Below are positions 32,200-33,347 of a stretch of DNA of 33,347 nucleotides, piece after piece. Numbering within the stretch: position 1 is the first letter of the stretch; every line of letters begins with the position of its first letter. The translations under genes were made by a program, and so were the position numbers. The stretch comes from a bacterium (GTDB taxonomy: Bacteria > Bacillota > Clostridia > Lachnospirales > Lachnospiraceae). The notes under the pieces are model-generated. The model was not told the origin of the DNA and searched no databases. It saw nothing but the letters and a program-made list of their open reading frames with translations. The stretch covers positions 1-33,347 of the forward strand of contig JAMPCE010000026.1 of NCBI GenBank assembly GCA_023666335.1. The letters are read 5' to 3'.

Positions 32200-32524
32200 G
32201 CGTGAAGCTAGGCTTCGGCATAATACAATCGCTTTTTGGCTGAGTGATGAGGAAAAGAGTCAAGTAGAAGCGAGGATTATATTGTCAGGACTTCCCAAAG
32301 GAGATTATTACCGGAAAGCCATATTAGGGCAGGAAGTGACGGTAACTGCCGGAAGTTATATGTCTGCAAGAGTAGCAAAAGTTTTAGAGCAGATATTGGA
32401 ACATTTGAAGAATGGAAATACGGAAGATGAAAAATTGTTGTTGGAATTAATCAGACAACTGCTGGAAATCAGTCAAAGCGGAAATGCCCCTGCTGGTAAC
32501 AGGGACATTTCGGAAGCAGATTAA
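32189..32524 (+). CDS. MobC-like relaxosome accessory protein
   Basis: The 111-residue product starts basic (MACKREARLRHNTIAFWLS), followed by DEEKSQVEARIILSGLPKGDYYRKAILG. This is the ribbon-helix-helix layout of MobC-type mobilization proteins: a strand with basic residues, 'S/T-x-E-E', then 'Y-x-R-K-A'. A helical C-terminus follows. The GTG at 32189, with GAGGGG eight bases upstream, overlaps the integrase end by 11 bases; a GTG at 32180 is possible. Three hairpins lie at and after its 3' end. No relaxase is in the window. Confidence 0.65.
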   Translation: MACKREARLRHNTIAFWLSDEEKSQVEARIILSGLPKGDYYRKAILGQEVTVTAGSYMSARVAKVLEQILEHLKNGNTEDEKLLLELIRQLLEISQSGNAPAGNRDISEAD

Positions 32525-32603
32525 GCTGTTGGGCAGCTTAATCTGAATGTAAAAAGGATAAGCCTCTCTACATATATTTGCAGATTTATTATAGCAGAGG
32601 CTT
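32482..32603 (+). repeat. Three hairpins in a row after the MobC-like gene
   Basis: The first is AAATGCCCCTG with CAGGGACATTT (near 32482-32510, one mismatch). The second is CAGATTAAGCTG (32517-32528) with CAGCTTAATCTG (32534-32545), a perfect 12-base stem containing the mob gene stop codon. The third is AAGCCTCT (32560-32567) with AGAGGCTT (32596-32603), followed by a short T-run. The last may be a weak terminator. The set could be an origin of transfer or replication. Confidence 0.5.
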
Positions 32604-32634
32604 TTCCGAATGAAAAGGAGGAGAAGCGGTAAAA

Positions 32635-33282
32635 TTGAATATTTTTAGTGAAGTAAAAGAACATCTGACGGCAAGGCAGACAGCGGAATATTATGGTTTG
32701 AATGTCAGGCGGAATGGAACTGCCTGTTGTCCATTCCATGATGATAAGCACCCAAGCATGAAGATTGATAAGAATTATCACTGTTTTGCTTGTGGTGTCG
32801 GCGGAGATGCGGTAGATTACGTTTCTCGTATGTTCGGACTGTCACAGTATGATGCGGCGTTAAAGCTGATAGAAGATTTTGCACTGCCGATTGATGTAAA
32901 AGGAAATGCGGAATTAAGCGTGCAGGAAAGGGAACGCATCCGCAGGGAAAAGGCGGAATGTGAGAGGATACTGCATATTCAGGAGCGTTTTGAAAAATGG
33001 TGCAATCGGACGGTAGATATATTAAAAACCAGTTTGTCGGAAATTGAAAAGGTAAACACTTTCCTTATTGGTAAACCGCCTGATATTATTTTTTCAGGTG
33101 ATTATGCGCAGATGCTCCATGCAGAGCCTGTTATCAACTACTGGCTGGATATTTTGTGCATAGGAGATGTTTCAGAAAAACGAGAGTTATTTTTAAAGGA
33201 TAGGAAGAAGGTGAAGGAAATTGCAGGACAAGTCTGCACAGTCGGAAAGCAAATCATGGAATGCAGTCGGGGAAGCGCTTGA
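32635..33282 (+). CDS. CHC2 zinc-finger primase-like protein of the element
   Basis: The first 85 of 215 residues match the DnaG zinc-binding domain: a CPFHDDKHPSM segment with Cys and His ligands, then YHCFACGVGGDAVDYV with the C-x2-C pair, followed by the usual helix FGLSQYDAALKLIEDF. The rest is a charged helical region without the TOPRIM catalytic domain, so it is primase-like rather than a complete primase. Such genes sit next to helicase or VirE-type genes in mobilizable elements. The start is TTG 32635, supported by AAGGAGGAG about ten bases upstream. Confidence 0.85.
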   Translation: MNIFSEVKEHLTARQTAEYYGLNVRRNGTACCPFHDDKHPSMKIDKNYHCFACGVGGDAVDYVSRMFGLSQYDAALKLIEDFALPIDVKGNAELSVQERERIRREKAECERILHIQERFEKWCNRTVDILKTSLSEIEKVNTFLIGKPPDIIFSGDYAQMLHAEPVINYWLDILCIGDVSEKRELFLKDRKKVKEIAGQVCTVGKQIMECSRGSA

Positions 33283-33347
33283 TGCGGAAATGAGTACGGT
33301 AGAAGATGTGCTGGAATCGCTTGTGAGAACGCAGAAAGGTTATGTAA
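33221..33347 (+). CDS. Start of a replication gene, probably VirE/helicase type (partial)
   Basis: A TTG at 33221, with AAGGTGAAGGAAA just upstream, opens a frame that runs uncut to the window end (42 codons), beginning MQDKSAQSESKSWNAVGEAL and including STVEDVLESLVRTQKGYV. It overlaps the primase-like gene by 62 bases. Its place directly after a CHC2 gene suggests the VirE-type replication protein usual in such elements. Too little is present to be sure. Confidence 0.5.
   Translation, partial: MQDKSAQSESKSWNAVGEALDAEMSTVEDVLESLVRTQKGYV

Noticed and set aside
1-33347. CRISPR arrays, tRNA or rRNA genes, insertion sequences
   Set aside because: I saw no regularly spaced direct repeats, no T-loop/acceptor patterns, no rRNA stretches and no transposase genes.

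Overview
The window looks like chromosome from a spore-forming anaerobe of the Clostridia, most likely a Lachnospiraceae. The reasons are a SipL-type spore morphogenesis gene and SpoIIID, both behind near-perfect sigma-E promoters, a type 1B dihydroorotate dehydrogenase (pyrK-pyrD), a VTC/DUF4956/CotH operon, a lipoprotein trigger-factor-like foldase, strong AGGAGG ribosome binding sites, and G+C-rich housekeeping genes next to AT-rich accessory genes. The assignment rests on gene content and style; no rRNA or tRNA gene is present.

Bases 1-16900 are mostly core genome. In order they hold: the 3' end of a membrane transporter, a half-size EamA transporter, an ICMT-like methyltransferase, pyrK-pyrD, sipL, a one-polypeptide amino-acid ABC transporter, a membrane-bound spermidine synthase-like protein, an uncharacterised protein on the minus strand, ispE, a GntR/FCD regulator, a small exported protein, murI, a DUF1934 gene, a membrane-anchored protein on the minus strand, a lipoprotein foldase and asnS. 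Two repeat families overlay this part. One is a covarying GTCGCAG...CTGCGAC hairpin in 5' leaders. The other is the palindrome TGACA-N4-TGTCA, found inside four coding regions.

Bases 16940-22320 look like one operon: an NlpC/P60 cell-wall hydrolase with coiled coils, a stand-alone receiver domain, a VTC-type polyphosphate polymerase domain, a DUF4956 membrane protein and a CotH kinase, ending at a terminator. This may be a surface or spore-envelope phosphorylation and polyphosphate module.

Bases 22480-25350 are an AT-rich accessory island: a YxeA-like protein, a GNAT acetyltransferase, a broken ADP-ribosyltransferase gene, an MNT-HEPN toxin-antitoxin pair and a WapI-like immunity protein. 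It reads as the remains of a toxin/immunity and defence locus. spoIIID follows, with an unusual leader: its sigma-E promoter lies in the loop of the upstream terminator and its ribosome binding site lies in the terminator's right arm. A MATE transporter and guaA, with its own sigma-A promoter and terminator, come next.

Bases 28900-33347 are the left part of an integrative or mobilizable element placed just after guaA, a known insertion hotspot. An AbiH phage-defence gene is transcribed with a XRE repressor, divergently from xis, int, a MobC-like gene, a CHC2-type primase and the start of a further replication gene cut by the window edge. Repeated GATAC operator-like boxes cover the divergent promoter region, so phage defence appears wired into the element's own control switch.
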